Below, piece after piece: positions 34,015-42,202 of a DNA stretch of 64,000 nucleotides. The notes under the pieces were generated by a model. That model was not told where the DNA came from, did no database searches, and saw only the letters and a list, made by a program, of their open reading frames with translations. The position numbers were made by a program, and so were the translations under genes. Source of the DNA: Alphaproteobacteria bacterium (GTDB lineage: Bacteria > Pseudomonadota > Alphaproteobacteria > Elsterales > Elsteraceae); the NCBI GenBank assembly GCA_013298565.1, contig JAAFIC010000002.1, positions 32,675-96,674 of the forward strand, given 5' to 3'. Position 1 is the first letter of the stretch; each line of letters opens with the position of its first letter.

Positions 34015-34938
34015 ATGCTTAATTTTTCGACTAAGCCGCTGTTTTACAGCGATTCCGGCCTTGTTCGCGATCCGTTGGACCGCAAGGCGTTCGATGGGTT
34101 TTCGACCGAAAGCTGGCGCGAAACCGCTGCCCAGTGGCAACTCTATTGGCAAGGCAAAAGCCTGTTCGTTGGCGGGCAAGCGCTGCTGCTGGAGCGCTTT
34201 GAGCGCGCGCCAACCGTGTTGCTGGGGCGGCACGAGGACCGGCAGATTTTCGCGCTTGATTTGTCGGATTGGGACGAGGCGGATGCGCTGCGGTTTGCGG
34301 AAGCTCAGAACGCCGAATGGGCCGATTTGCGCCGCTATGGCCCGGCGCTGGAAGCCGGTCTCGCGGCTCGCCTTGCCTATGGGCGCGGCATGGTTTACTG
34401 GCACCAGCGGACGCAATTTTGCGGCGTGTGCGGCTCCCCCACGATAAGCGCCGAAGGCGGCCACGTTCGCCGTTGCACCAGCATTTCCTGCGGCACTCCC
34501 CATTTCCCGCGTACCGACCCCGCCGTGATTATGCTGGTGACGGACGAGACTGGGCCGGAGCCGCGCGTATTGCTCGGGCGGCAAGCGGTATGGCCGCCGG
34601 GCATGATGTCCACCCTCGCTGGGTTCGTCGAGCCGGGCGAAAGCCTGGAAGAGGCCGTGCGCCGGGAGGTGTGGGAAGAAGTTGGCGTGCGAATTGGCGA
34701 CGTTAGCTACTGCGCCTCGCAGCCCTGGCCGTTCCCCTCGTCGCTAATGATCGGCTTCCGGGCACAAGCGCTGACGTTCGACATCATTGTTGATCCCAGT
34801 GAAATCGAAAGCGCGCGCTGGTTCACTCAGCGCGAATTGCTTGATCCCGACATCGCCCAGCACGTCGCCCCGCGCCCCGATTCCATCGCTCGCCGCCTCA
34901 TCGAAGACTGGCTGTCCGATGCCGCCGCTGCCCGCTGA
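34015..34938 (+). CDS. nudC: NADH pyrophosphatase NudC
   Basis: The 307-residue Nudix hydrolase has a C4 zinc ribbon (Cys136, Cys139, Cys154, Cys159), a Nudix box beginning GFVEPGESLEEAVRREVW near 203, and the NudC signature SQPWPFPSSLM. It hydrolyses NADH and removes NAD caps from RNA. Start at 34015 gives the family's N-terminal domain; the frame upstream would run through ffs. The next gene overlaps its 3' end by 20 bases. Confidence 0.95.
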   Translation: MLNFSTKPLFYSDSGLVRDPLDRKAFDGFSTESWRETAAQWQLYWQGKSLFVGGQALLLERFERAPTVLLGRHEDRQIFALDLSDWDEADALRFAEAQNAEWADLRRYGPALEAGLAARLAYGRGMVYWHQRTQFCGVCGSPTISAEGGHVRRCTSISCGTPHFPRTDPAVIMLVTDETGPEPRVLLGRQAVWPPGMMSTLAGFVEPGESLEEAVRREVWEEVGVRIGDVSYCASQPWPFPSSLMIGFRAQALTFDIIVDPSEIESARWFTQRELLDPDIAQHVAPRPDSIARRLIEDWLSDAAAAR

Positions 34939-35725
34939 TACGCCGACGGAAGGGCTAATCGCCCTCGCCGGGGCTACCTTGGAATACCGCTGGCTTCCGC
35001 CCGCCCATCGGCCCGATGCACCGCCCGTGGTGATGCTGCACGAGGGCCTTGGTTGCGTTGCGATTTGGCGCGATCTGCCAGAGCAAATTCGCGACGCTAC
35101 CGGCTGCGGCGTGCTGGTTTATTCCCGCGAAGGCTATGGCCACTCCAGCCCCATCATCCTGCCGCGCCCGCTTGATTATCACACCCGCGAGGCCGAAACC
35201 TTTCTGATCCCGCTGCTCGACGCCTTCGGCCTTGCCCGCGTACATCTGTTCGGCCATTCAGACGGCGGCACGATTGCCCTTATCGCCGCCGCGCGCTACC
35301 CCGACCGCATCGCCGGGGCTGTTACCCTCGCCGCCCATGTGTTCAATGAGGAGGAAAGCCTGACCAGCATCCGCGCCGCGCAAGACGCCTTCCTCGACGG
35401 CAATTTCCGCGCGCGCCTAAAGCGTTTGCACGGCGAGAATGTCGATAGCGCCTTTTGGGGCTGGTGCCGGACGTGGCAAGACCCTCGCTTCCGCGATTGG
35501 ACCATCACCGCCCTGCTGGCAGGTATCCGCTGCCCTCTGCTCGTCATCCAAGGCGCGGACGATGAGTACGGCACGCTGAAACAGGTGGACGCTATTGTTG
35601 CAGGCACCTCCGGCCCGGCTGAAGCGCTCGTTCTTGCCAACTGCGGCCACTCCCCCCACCGCGACCAGCCGGGGGCGGTGTTGGCCGGGGTGTTGCGGGC
35701 GGTGGAGGGGGAGATCGGGCGCTAG
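34919..35725 (+). CDS. Alpha/beta-fold hydrolase
   Basis: The 268-residue protein has the oxyanion region MLHEGLG, the nucleophile elbow FGHSDGGTIAL (Ser in GHSDG), an acid region (GADDEYG) and a final NCGHSPHRDQP histidine, so the catalytic triad is complete. It resembles esterases and lactonases of the proline iminopeptidase/3-oxoadipate enol-lactonase group; no substrate is evident. It overlaps nudC by 20 bases, so the two are translated together. The TAG stop is the start of repeat copy D. Confidence 0.88.
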   Translation: MPPLPADTPTEGLIALAGATLEYRWLPPAHRPDAPPVVMLHEGLGCVAIWRDLPEQIRDATGCGVLVYSREGYGHSSPIILPRPLDYHTREAETFLIPLLDAFGLARVHLFGHSDGGTIALIAAARYPDRIAGAVTLAAHVFNEEESLTSIRAAQDAFLDGNFRARLKRLHGENVDSAFWGWCRTWQDPRFRDWTITALLAGIRCPLLVIQGADDEYGTLKQVDAIVAGTSGPAEALVLANCGHSPHRDQPGAVLAGVLRAVEGEIGR

Positions 35726-35861
35726 AGCATCGTGCGTCATAGTTGACGCAAGACGCTCTAGTTTTATCTTAGCCCTCGCCGGGCGGGCGCATCCGCGCCC
35801 TTGGCCGCCGCCTTAATGGCGGCTTATAGAGCCGCGCCAGAGTTAAGGCGCGCGGCTCTAA
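35723..35861 (-). repeat. Dispersed palindromic repeat, copy D
   Basis: It opens with TAGAGCATCGTGCGTCA...GACGCTCTAG (35723-35761) and closes with the AGAGCCGCGC...GCGCGGCTCT hairpin (35828-35859), with the shortened reverse-complement core between. It is very similar to copy B. About 120 bases of apparently non-coding sequence follow before the next gene. Confidence 0.85.
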
Positions 35862-35984
35862 TCAGGTGTGTGTTGAGCAGATACGTGGTTGCGGGTGAAC
35901 CCACCCGCTCGGGATTTGCGTTCAACGAAACCCAGAACGCTCTCGTTATGAATCTATCGACACTTGTTCGTGCGCTTATGCTGT

Positions 35985-37274
35985 TTACGCGTCAGTCATC
36001 CCCTGTCCGTAGCGGCGTACGCGCAAATCGGCTTGCGCTTTATGCCCGGCAAAGCCTTCAAGCGCGCACAGGCGTGAACAATAGGCACCGACGCGGGCGG
36101 AGGCCTCGGGCGTGACCCGCTGATAGGTGCAGGTTTTGATGAATTTTCCGACCCAGAGACCACCCGTATAACGCGCAGCTTTGCCCGTGGGCAGTGTATG
36201 ATTGGTGCCGATCACCTTATCGCCATAAGACACGTTGGTTTCCGCGCCCAAGAACAGCGCGCCATAGTTTTGCATATTTTCCAGGAAGTAATTCGGGTTC
36301 TTGGTAAGAACCTGCACATGCTCGAAAGCGAGATCGTTAGCGACTTGGATCATCTCATCGTCGGTCGAACAGAGAATGATCTGGCCGTAATCTTGCCAGG
36401 ATTTTCCGGCAATCGCCGCCGTTTCTAGGGTTTCCAACTGGCGGGCGATTTCCGCCGGAACCGCTTCGGCCAGTGCGCGCGAGGTGGTAAGCAGAATGGC
36501 TGGGGAGTTGAAACCATGCTCGGCCTGGCCCAGCAGATCGGTCGCCGCCATTTCGGCATCGCAGCTTTCATCGGCGATGATGAGGGTTTCGGTTGGCCCG
36601 GCGATTAAATCGATCCCGACGCGCCCGAACAACTGGCGTTTGGCTTCGGCAACGAACGCATTGCCCGGCCCGACGATCATGGCGACCGGCGTGATGGTTT
36701 GGCTACCAATGCCCATGGCTGCAATTGCTTGGATCCCGCCGAGGCTATAAATTTCATCTGCCCCGCCCAGGTGCATGGCGGCAATGACCGCTGGGTTTGG
36801 CGCACCATCGAACGGCGGAGACATGGTGATAACTCGCTTCACGCCCGCGACTTTTGCCGTCACCACGCCCATATGGGCCGAGGCGACCAGCGGATATTTC
36901 CCGCCTGGCACATAGCAGCCGACGCTTTCCACCGGCAAATTACGGTGCCCGAGAGTGACGCCGGGCAGGGTTTCCACTTCCACATCGCGCAAGGCGGCTT
37001 TTTGCGCTTCGGCAAAACGGCGCACTTGTTCTTGCGCGAAGCAAATGTCGGCAATACTGCGGCCCGAGAGCTTGGACAGGCAGGCTTCGATCTCCTGCTC
37101 GCTCAAGCGGAAGCTTGGTGGCGACCATTTGTCGAATTTTTCCGAAAGTTCCCGCAAGGCAGCATCGCCGCGCGCTTCCACATCTTCAAGAATACCGGCA
37201 ACGGTATCGCGCACGCCACGGCCATCGGCGGCCTTCAGTTCTGCCGAGCGACCGCTTTTCAACACTTCAATCAT
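35985..37274 (-). CDS. Histidinol dehydrogenase-like NAD-dependent dehydrogenase
   Basis: The 429-residue protein has HisD fold and zinc-ligand positions (LLGQAEHG with Gln/His; the Asp of [10 protein letters not shown]; the His of FAGHKAQ). However, it carries [21 protein letters not shown] where true HisD has DHVLPTGGTARFSSGL. That variant occurs in paralogues that oxidise terminal alcohols of other substrates, for example the sulfopropanediol dehydrogenase HpsN. Its place at the end of a sugar-type ABC operon, with no his genes nearby, supports a catabolic role: two-step NAD-linked oxidation of a primary alcohol to an acid. The start at 37274 is set by AGGAG 7 bases upstream. The substrate is unknown. 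Confidence 0.8.
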   Translation of the reverse strand: MIEVLKSGRSAELKAADGRGVRDTVAGILEDVEARGDAALRELSEKFDKWSPPSFRLSEQEIEACLSKLSGRSIADICFAQEQVRRFAEAQKAALRDVEVETLPGVTLGHRNLPVESVGCYVPGGKYPLVASAHMGVVTAKVAGVKRVITMSPPFDGAPNPAVIAAMHLGGADEIYSLGGIQAIAAMGIGSQTITPVAMIVGPGNAFVAEAKRQLFGRVGIDLIAGPTETLIIADESCDAEMAATDLLGQAEHGFNSPAILLTTSRALAEAVPAEIARQLETLETAAIAGKSWQDYGQIILCSTDDEMIQVANDLAFEHVQVLTKNPNYFLENMQNYGALFLGAETNVSYGDKVIGTNHTLPTGKAARYTGGLWVGKFIKTCTYQRVTPEASARVGAYCSRLCALEGFAGHKAQADLRVRRYGQGMTDA

Positions 37275-37358
37275 AGGAAACTCCTGTGGTCGGAATGGGT
37301 TAGAGCAAATCCCGAGCAGGTGGCACACCTGCGACGATGTATTTGCTGAACAAAAATT

Positions 37359-37402
37359 TTAGAGTGTTTGTCGTGAGCCGAGGCGAACGAGAAACGCTCT
37401 AA
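37359..37402 (-). other. Hairpin with TTAGAG...CTCTAA boundary between permease and dehydrogenase genes
   Basis: Arms of 11 bases (37359-37369 and 37392-37402, one G-U pair) lie just after the permease gene, whose TAG stop is inside the right arm. The T-rich stretch AAAATTTTTG follows on the minus strand. It may cause partial termination before the dehydrogenase gene. Confidence 0.5.
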
Positions 37403-38367
37403 GCTCGCATCCGGCGGGCATAGAGGCCGGTCGCAAGAATGATGATCACGCCCTTAAGGATAAGCTGGAACTCGACTGGCAGCCCGAGGATGACAACGAG
37501 ATTCGAGAGCAGCACGAGAATCAAAACACCCAGAAGTGCGCCAACGATGGAACCAGACCCCCCCGCCAGCGACACGCCGCCGATTACAGCGGCAACAATC
37601 GAATCAAGCTCGTAACCCCGCCCGACCCAATTATCGACCGTACCGACGAAACCGACGAGAAATAGCCCGGCAATGCCTGCCAGCATCGAGCCGAGGCAGT
37701 AGCAGAGCATAGTAACCCTCTGGGCCGAGAGGCCCACGAGTTCAGCGGCGCGCGGATTGCCGCCGATGATGTAAATCGCCCGCCCCAGCATAGTGTAACG
37801 AAGCATCACCCACAGCCCGAGCGCCAGGATCAGCAATACTGAAAGATTAACCGGGATGCCGTATATCTGCCCAGTTCCGAGCCAACGAAACCCGCTGGGA
37901 AGCAAACCGGAAGGCGCGCCTTGAGTGTAAGCGAAGCGCACTCCTTGCAACAGAATCATCATGGCGAGCGTGGCGAGAAGCGGCGACACATTGCGCCGCG
38001 TTACCAGCCAACCGTTAATCCCGCCGATCACGGCACCACCCAGCAGGACAGCGCCAAAGATCAGTGGAATATCAGCATTGTCGGTAGAGGTGAAGGCCGT
38101 AGCCAGAACTGCTGCCGACGCCATGACCGAGGCAACCGAAAGGTCGATCCCACGCACCAGCATAATCAGGGCTTGGGCCAGCACCACCATTCCCAAGGGA
38201 GCGGCTTGAGTGAAAATATCGCGCAAGTTCCCCAAGGTCAAAAACGCCGGAGAGAGAGTGGCCGCGACGATCGTCAGCCCGATAACGGCACCGATCAGGG
38301 CAAACCGCTCCAAACGCAGGGCCGCCAGAGCAGCGCGGGCACCCCCTGTAACCGCAAGGCCGCTCAT
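37399..38367 (-). CDS. Ribose-type ABC transporter permease
   Basis: The 322-residue membrane protein has about ten segments and RbsC-family motifs (LARGIDLSVASVMA-like LVRGIDLSVAS, GGNPRAAELVGLSAQRV, VIGGVSLAGGSGS). AAGGAACAG precedes its ATG. It pairs with the permease encoded at 38411-39295 as a heterodimer. The sugar or polyol transported is unknown. Confidence 0.93.
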   Translation of the reverse strand: MSGLAVTGGARAALAALRLERFALIGAVIGLTIVAATLSPAFLTLGNLRDIFTQAAPLGMVVLAQALIMLVRGIDLSVASVMASAAVLATAFTSTDNADIPLIFGAVLLGGAVIGGINGWLVTRRNVSPLLATLAMMILLQGVRFAYTQGAPSGLLPSGFRWLGTGQIYGIPVNLSVLLILALGLWVMLRYTMLGRAIYIIGGNPRAAELVGLSAQRVTMLCYCLGSMLAGIAGLFLVGFVGTVDNWVGRGYELDSIVAAVIGGVSLAGGSGSIVGALLGVLILVLLSNLVVILGLPVEFQLILKGVIIILATGLYARRMRA

Positions 38368-38410
38368 AACACTGTTCCTTTTTGTCGTTGGAAGCTTACG
38401 GCGGCGATAA

Positions 38411-39295
38411 TCACCAACCCTTGCACCACCACTGCACGAAGGTGGAGAGGTTCATATAATTCAACAGATTGTTGAGCAACGAGATCAGCAATACGCCAAG
38501 AAACACGCCGCCCAAGCCGCCGCGACCACCGCCAAGCAAAATTCCGCCAACGATTACTGGGGTCAGTGACGCCAGGGTTAGCGCATCGCCTGCGTGCGGA
38601 TCACCCACCCCGGTACGGCTAACGTAATAGGCACCGGCCAGCGCGGCGAAAAAGCCAGAGAGGGCGTAAGTGGTAATGATCGTTGGCTTCACCGAAAGAC
38701 CCGATAAGCGCGCTGCCTCAGCATTACCACCAACGGCATAGACTCGGCGTCCGAACGGGGTGCGGGTCAGCACGAGCGCCGTAATGAGGAATAGCGCGCC
38801 TAGCAGTAGGCCACTCAACGGAACACCGGCAAGGCTATCGAAGGCGAAGCCCTCGAACCAGAACGGCACCGAGCCGCGCGGTTGCGGTGCATAGAGCAGG
38901 GTGATGCCCGAGAGCACCGAGGCCATGCCGAGGGTTACGATCAACGGATGCACGCGCAGCCAAACCGTAAGCCAGCCGTTCATCGCCCCTACCGCCGCCC
39001 CGCCCGCAAGCACGAGCAGCAGAGAGGGAATGAACAGCGCCTCATTGCCGCCATGAAGGCCAGCCAGCAGAACCGCCGCCAAGCTGGCAATAGCCCCAAT
39101 GGAGAGATCAATCCCGCCGCCCAAAATAACAAAGGCTTGGCCAAGGCTAACAAACCCTAATGCCGCAAGTTGCTCGGTAAAATTCCGCAAATTGCCCAAG
39201 GTTAGAAAACGCTCGTTCACCACTGCGCCGACAGTAAGCGCGATCAGCAACAGCAGCGGGACGACCAGAGCTTGCGGGGAAATACGGCCAATCAT
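38411..39295 (-). CDS. Ribose-type ABC transporter permease
   Basis: The 294-residue permease has the family motifs ILGGGIDLSIGAIASL, GGNAEAARLSGLSVKPT and VIVGGILLGGGRGG. It starts in an ATGA overlap with the ATPase stop codon. At 294 residues it is slightly shorter than usual at the C-terminus. It is the second membrane subunit of the importer. Confidence 0.92.
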   Translation of the reverse strand: MIGRISPQALVVPLLLLIALTVGAVVNERFLTLGNLRNFTEQLAALGFVSLGQAFVILGGGIDLSIGAIASLAAVLLAGLHGGNEALFIPSLLLVLAGGAAVGAMNGWLTVWLRVHPLIVTLGMASVLSGITLLYAPQPRGSVPFWFEGFAFDSLAGVPLSGLLLGALFLITALVLTRTPFGRRVYAVGGNAEAARLSGLSVKPTIITTYALSGFFAALAGAYYVSRTGVGDPHAGDALTLASLTPVIVGGILLGGGRGGLGGVFLGVLLISLLNNLLNYMNLSTFVQWWCKGW

Positions 39296-40797
39296 GCTGC
39301 CTCTCCTTGTGCGGGCGCATCGGCAGTGGCCAGCGTCATGATGGACTCCTCAGACAGCGCTTCCGCTTGAAGTTCGCCCATCAATCGTCCTTCTTTCATG
39401 ACTAACACGCGGTCACAGAGGCCGATGACTTCTGGTAACTCCGAGCTAATCAGCAGAACGGCAACGCCCTCCGCTGCTAGCGCGCGAATGAGGCGATAGA
39501 TTTCCGCCTTGGCGCCGACATCGACTCCGCGTGTCGGCTCGTCGAGAACCAGCAGCTTCGGTTTAATTGCCATCCAGCGGCTCAGAAGGATCTTTTGCTG
39601 ATTGCCGCCCGACAAATGCCAAACGCCGGAGGTTGGACCGGGTACGGCAATGCGAAACCGCTCAATATCCCGCGCCGCCAGGGCCACTTCCTGGGGCCGG
39701 CGTAGAAAGCCCAAGCGTGTATAAGCCGTCAAATTGGGGGCCGTTATATTGGCGTAGACCGGCAATTGTGCCAGCAAACCTTCCGCCTTACGGTCCTCGG
39801 TTAAAAAGCCGATCCCGCGCTGAATGGATAGGCGGGGATTGCCCGGTGGCACTTCCTCGCCTTCCAGCGTTACCCGGCCCTTAGTGCGGGCCATGCTGCC
39901 GAAAATTGCATGAGCCAGCTCAGTGCGCCCAGAGCCTACCATTCCCGCAAGCCCAACGATTTCCCCGGCCCTAACATTTACATCGACACCGCGCACGCGC
40001 GGCGGGAGATGAATGTTGCACGCGGCCAAGACAATCGGTGCAGTTTTGGTTTGGGCGGGGCGGGGCGGGTAAAGGTCGGCCAGCGGGCGGCCCACCATCG
40101 CGGTTACGAGGGAGGCCCGGTCAAACTCTGCCACTGTCCCAGCGCGCACGTTTTTACCATCTTTGAGAATGGTAATGCGGTCGGCCAGTGCAAAAATCTC
40201 TTCGAGCCGATGGGAGATATAGATAATGCACACCCCCCGGTCGCGCAGGCGACGTAAACGCTCGAACAGTGCCACCACTTCCTTGCCAGAGATCACGGCG
40301 GTCGGCTCGTCCAGAACCAGCAGCTTTACATCGTGGCTGAGAGCTTTGGCGATCTCGACCATCTGTTGATCGGCAACCGACAAGTCGCCCACCCGCGCGC
40401 GCGGGTCGAGACGGTGGCCGAGTTGCGACAGCGCCACTTCGGTTTTCTGGATCATCGCCTTGCGATCAATCAGTCCCCAGCGCGTGCGCGGTGCGTGGCC
40501 TATGAAAATATTCTCCGCGACACTGAGGTCGGGAAACAAAACCAATTCCTGATAAATGACGTGAATACCAGCCTGCTGTGCTTGCTTGGGCGCGGCCCAA
40601 ATGCGCGGCACGCCGCCGAGAGTGATTGTGCCGCTTTCGGGGGTGTAGGCCCCGGCCAGCACTTTAATCAATGTCGATTTTCCGGCACCATTTTCTCCGA
40701 GCAGCGCGTGGATTTCGCCCGCGCTAGCCGAAAAATTGACCTGATCCAAGGATTTAACGCCGGGAAAACTTTTGCAGATAGCCTTAAGCTCGATCAT
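39292..40797 (-). CDS. Ribose-type ABC transporter ATPase (two-domain)
   Basis: The 501-residue protein has two nucleotide-binding domains, as in RbsA. The first has Walker A GENGAGKST and VLDEPTA. The second has the usual degenerate Walker A (GMVGSGRTE), signature LSGGNQQK and VLDEPTRGVDVGAK. It energises carbohydrate-type import. It follows a strong stem-loop that separates it from the binding-protein gene. Confidence 0.95.
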   Translation of the reverse strand: MIELKAICKSFPGVKSLDQVNFSASAGEIHALLGENGAGKSTLIKVLAGAYTPESGTITLGGVPRIWAAPKQAQQAGIHVIYQELVLFPDLSVAENIFIGHAPRTRWGLIDRKAMIQKTEVALSQLGHRLDPRARVGDLSVADQQMVEIAKALSHDVKLLVLDEPTAVISGKEVVALFERLRRLRDRGVCIIYISHRLEEIFALADRITILKDGKNVRAGTVAEFDRASLVTAMVGRPLADLYPPRPAQTKTAPIVLAACNIHLPPRVRGVDVNVRAGEIVGLAGMVGSGRTELAHAIFGSMARTKGRVTLEGEEVPPGNPRLSIQRGIGFLTEDRKAEGLLAQLPVYANITAPNLTAYTRLGFLRRPQEVALAARDIERFRIAVPGPTSGVWHLSGGNQQKILLSRWMAIKPKLLVLDEPTRGVDVGAKAEIYRLIRALAAEGVAVLLISSELPEVIGLCDRVLVMKEGRLMGELQAEALSEESIMTLATADAPAQGEAA

Positions 40798-40825
40798 GGG
40801 ACATCTCCCCCAGAAAGGGCGGGAT

Positions 40826-40852
40826 CGTCCGGGAGCCGTGTGCTCCCGGACG
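40826..40852 (-). other. Intercistronic stem-loop after the binding-protein gene
   Basis: An 11-bp perfect stem (CGTCCGGGAGC / GCTCCCGGACG) with loop CGTGT lies between the binding-protein gene and the ATPase gene. No T-run follows, so it probably stabilises or processes the mRNA instead of terminating it. Confidence 0.75.
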
Positions 40853-40866
40853 TCACAGGCGCAAGA

Positions 40867-42030
40867 TTAGCGCGGCAGGTCGGCTTTAAACGTCTTCGGA
40901 TCGTAGGTCTGCCCCATACCGTGCCCCATGATGAGATCGCCAGGCGCATCCATGCGGACGTAATCTTCAAGCGCCACATCGGCCTTAACCGATTTCGTAT
41001 CCTGGCCCTTGGGCAGCACGATTTGGAAGTTTACGTCCACGCGCTTCGGTACGGGTTTGCCTTCGAGCACGCTAAGGGCAACATCGACGGCAGCAATACC
41101 CATCGACGGTGTGTAATCTATGCCGATGAAGGGGAATTTATGCTCTTGAGCGAGTTGGTACATGCGATTGAGATCGCCCCCAGTGTGCGGCGGAATTTCA
41201 TTAGATTTGAAGCCTGCGCCCAGGAAGGCTTCGACGGAACCTGAACCCTGCAAGCCGCTATCGGCCCAAACGCCTTGAATATCCTTACCGTAGCGCTGAA
41301 TGATCGCCGACATGATTTTCTTGCCGTTGGCCGGACTCCAGCCTGTGTACTGCGTATCGAGAATTTTGATCCCCGGCGCTTGAGCGAAGACTTCTTTTGC
41401 TGCCGACAGGCGCAGTTCTGCCGGGCTTGCGCCAGCAAGGCCGGGGAGCAGTACGATATTGCCCTTACCGCCGAGCTTCTCCACCATCCACTGTGCGCTC
41501 ATACGCGCCAAGGCAGTATCGGACGCTGTGACGAAGGAGACAAAATTATCGTCCGTCTTCACGCGCCGTGCTGCCGAAACGACCGGAATGCCCTTCCGCA
41601 TTGCCCGGCCCACAATGGGGTCGAGCGCGTCAGCCGTGGCGGGGTTCACCAGCAGCAGATCAATGTCTTGGTTCAACAGATCTTGAATGTCGGAGACCTG
41701 TTTGGTCGCGTCGCCATTCGCATCGGTCATAATGAATTTGCTGATTTTGTCTTTGTTATTGCCAATCTGAAATTGCACACCGTGCATGAAAGTTACTAGC
41801 CACAAATCGCCTTGGGACGCATTGGAAAAGCCAATTTTATAGGGCGGCTTCTTTTTGAACTTGCTGGTATCGACCAGGTCGTTCAGGCCGGGATTCCACA
41901 AAAAGGTGCGCGGAACGCCATCATACTCGGCGCGCACCGGGGCCGACGCCAAAAATGCCGTACCGGCTACTGCGGTTACCAGTAAAGCCGATGCCAAACG
42001 GGCGCGGCGGCTCGTGACGAAATTTGCCAT
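40867..42030 (-). CDS. Sugar-type ABC transporter substrate-binding protein (peripheral-BP-4 type)
   Basis: The 387-residue protein starts with a signal peptide (VTAVAGTAFLASAPVRA) and has the RbsB-like fold (KIGFSNASQGDLWLVTFMHGVQ, DLLLVNPATADALDPIVGRA, GIPVVSAARRV). It is periplasmic and longer than RbsB by about 90 residues. TGGAGG precedes the ATG. The ligand cannot be named; the LacI-type regulator and the HisD-like enzyme point to a sugar, polyol or polyol-like acid. Confidence 0.9.
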   Translation of the reverse strand: MANFVTSRRARLASALLVTAVAGTAFLASAPVRAEYDGVPRTFLWNPGLNDLVDTSKFKKKPPYKIGFSNASQGDLWLVTFMHGVQFQIGNNKDKISKFIMTDANGDATKQVSDIQDLLNQDIDLLLVNPATADALDPIVGRAMRKGIPVVSAARRVKTDDNFVSFVTASDTALARMSAQWMVEKLGGKGNIVLLPGLAGASPAELRLSAAKEVFAQAPGIKILDTQYTGWSPANGKKIMSAIIQRYGKDIQGVWADSGLQGSGSVEAFLGAGFKSNEIPPHTGGDLNRMYQLAQEHKFPFIGIDYTPSMGIAAVDVALSVLEGKPVPKRVDVNFQIVLPKGQDTKSVKADVALEDYVRMDAPGDLIMGHGMGQTYDPKTFKADLPR

Positions 42031-42118
42031 GGGTGTTTCCTCCAGAGTTTTTTTTTGAGTGAGTTAACAGAGAATGCATACCCGCAGCGGGAGCTGCGGC
42101 CAGAGGCGCTTAGGCGTG

Positions 42119-42190
42119 AAAAAAAGAACGCATCGGGGAGTTGTTTGGGGAGAGAAGGGAGTCTTTACCCTAGGCCTGCCCCCGATGCGT
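42119..42190 (-). terminator. Rho-independent terminator-like hairpin between the ThDP gene and the binding-protein gene
   Basis: Arms ACGCATCGGGG (42128-42138) and CCCCGATGCGT (42180-42190) enclose about 41 bases. On the minus strand a run of seven T (42125-42119) follows the hairpin. It would stop or reduce transcription coming from the ThDP gene before the transporter genes. Confidence 0.65.
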
Positions 42191-42202
42191 TGGCGGAAGG
42201 TT

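Noticed and set aside
35985..37274. hisD of histidine biosynthesis
   Set aside because: The motif after the Asp ligand differs from true HisD, no other his genes are near, and it sits in a sugar-type ABC operon.
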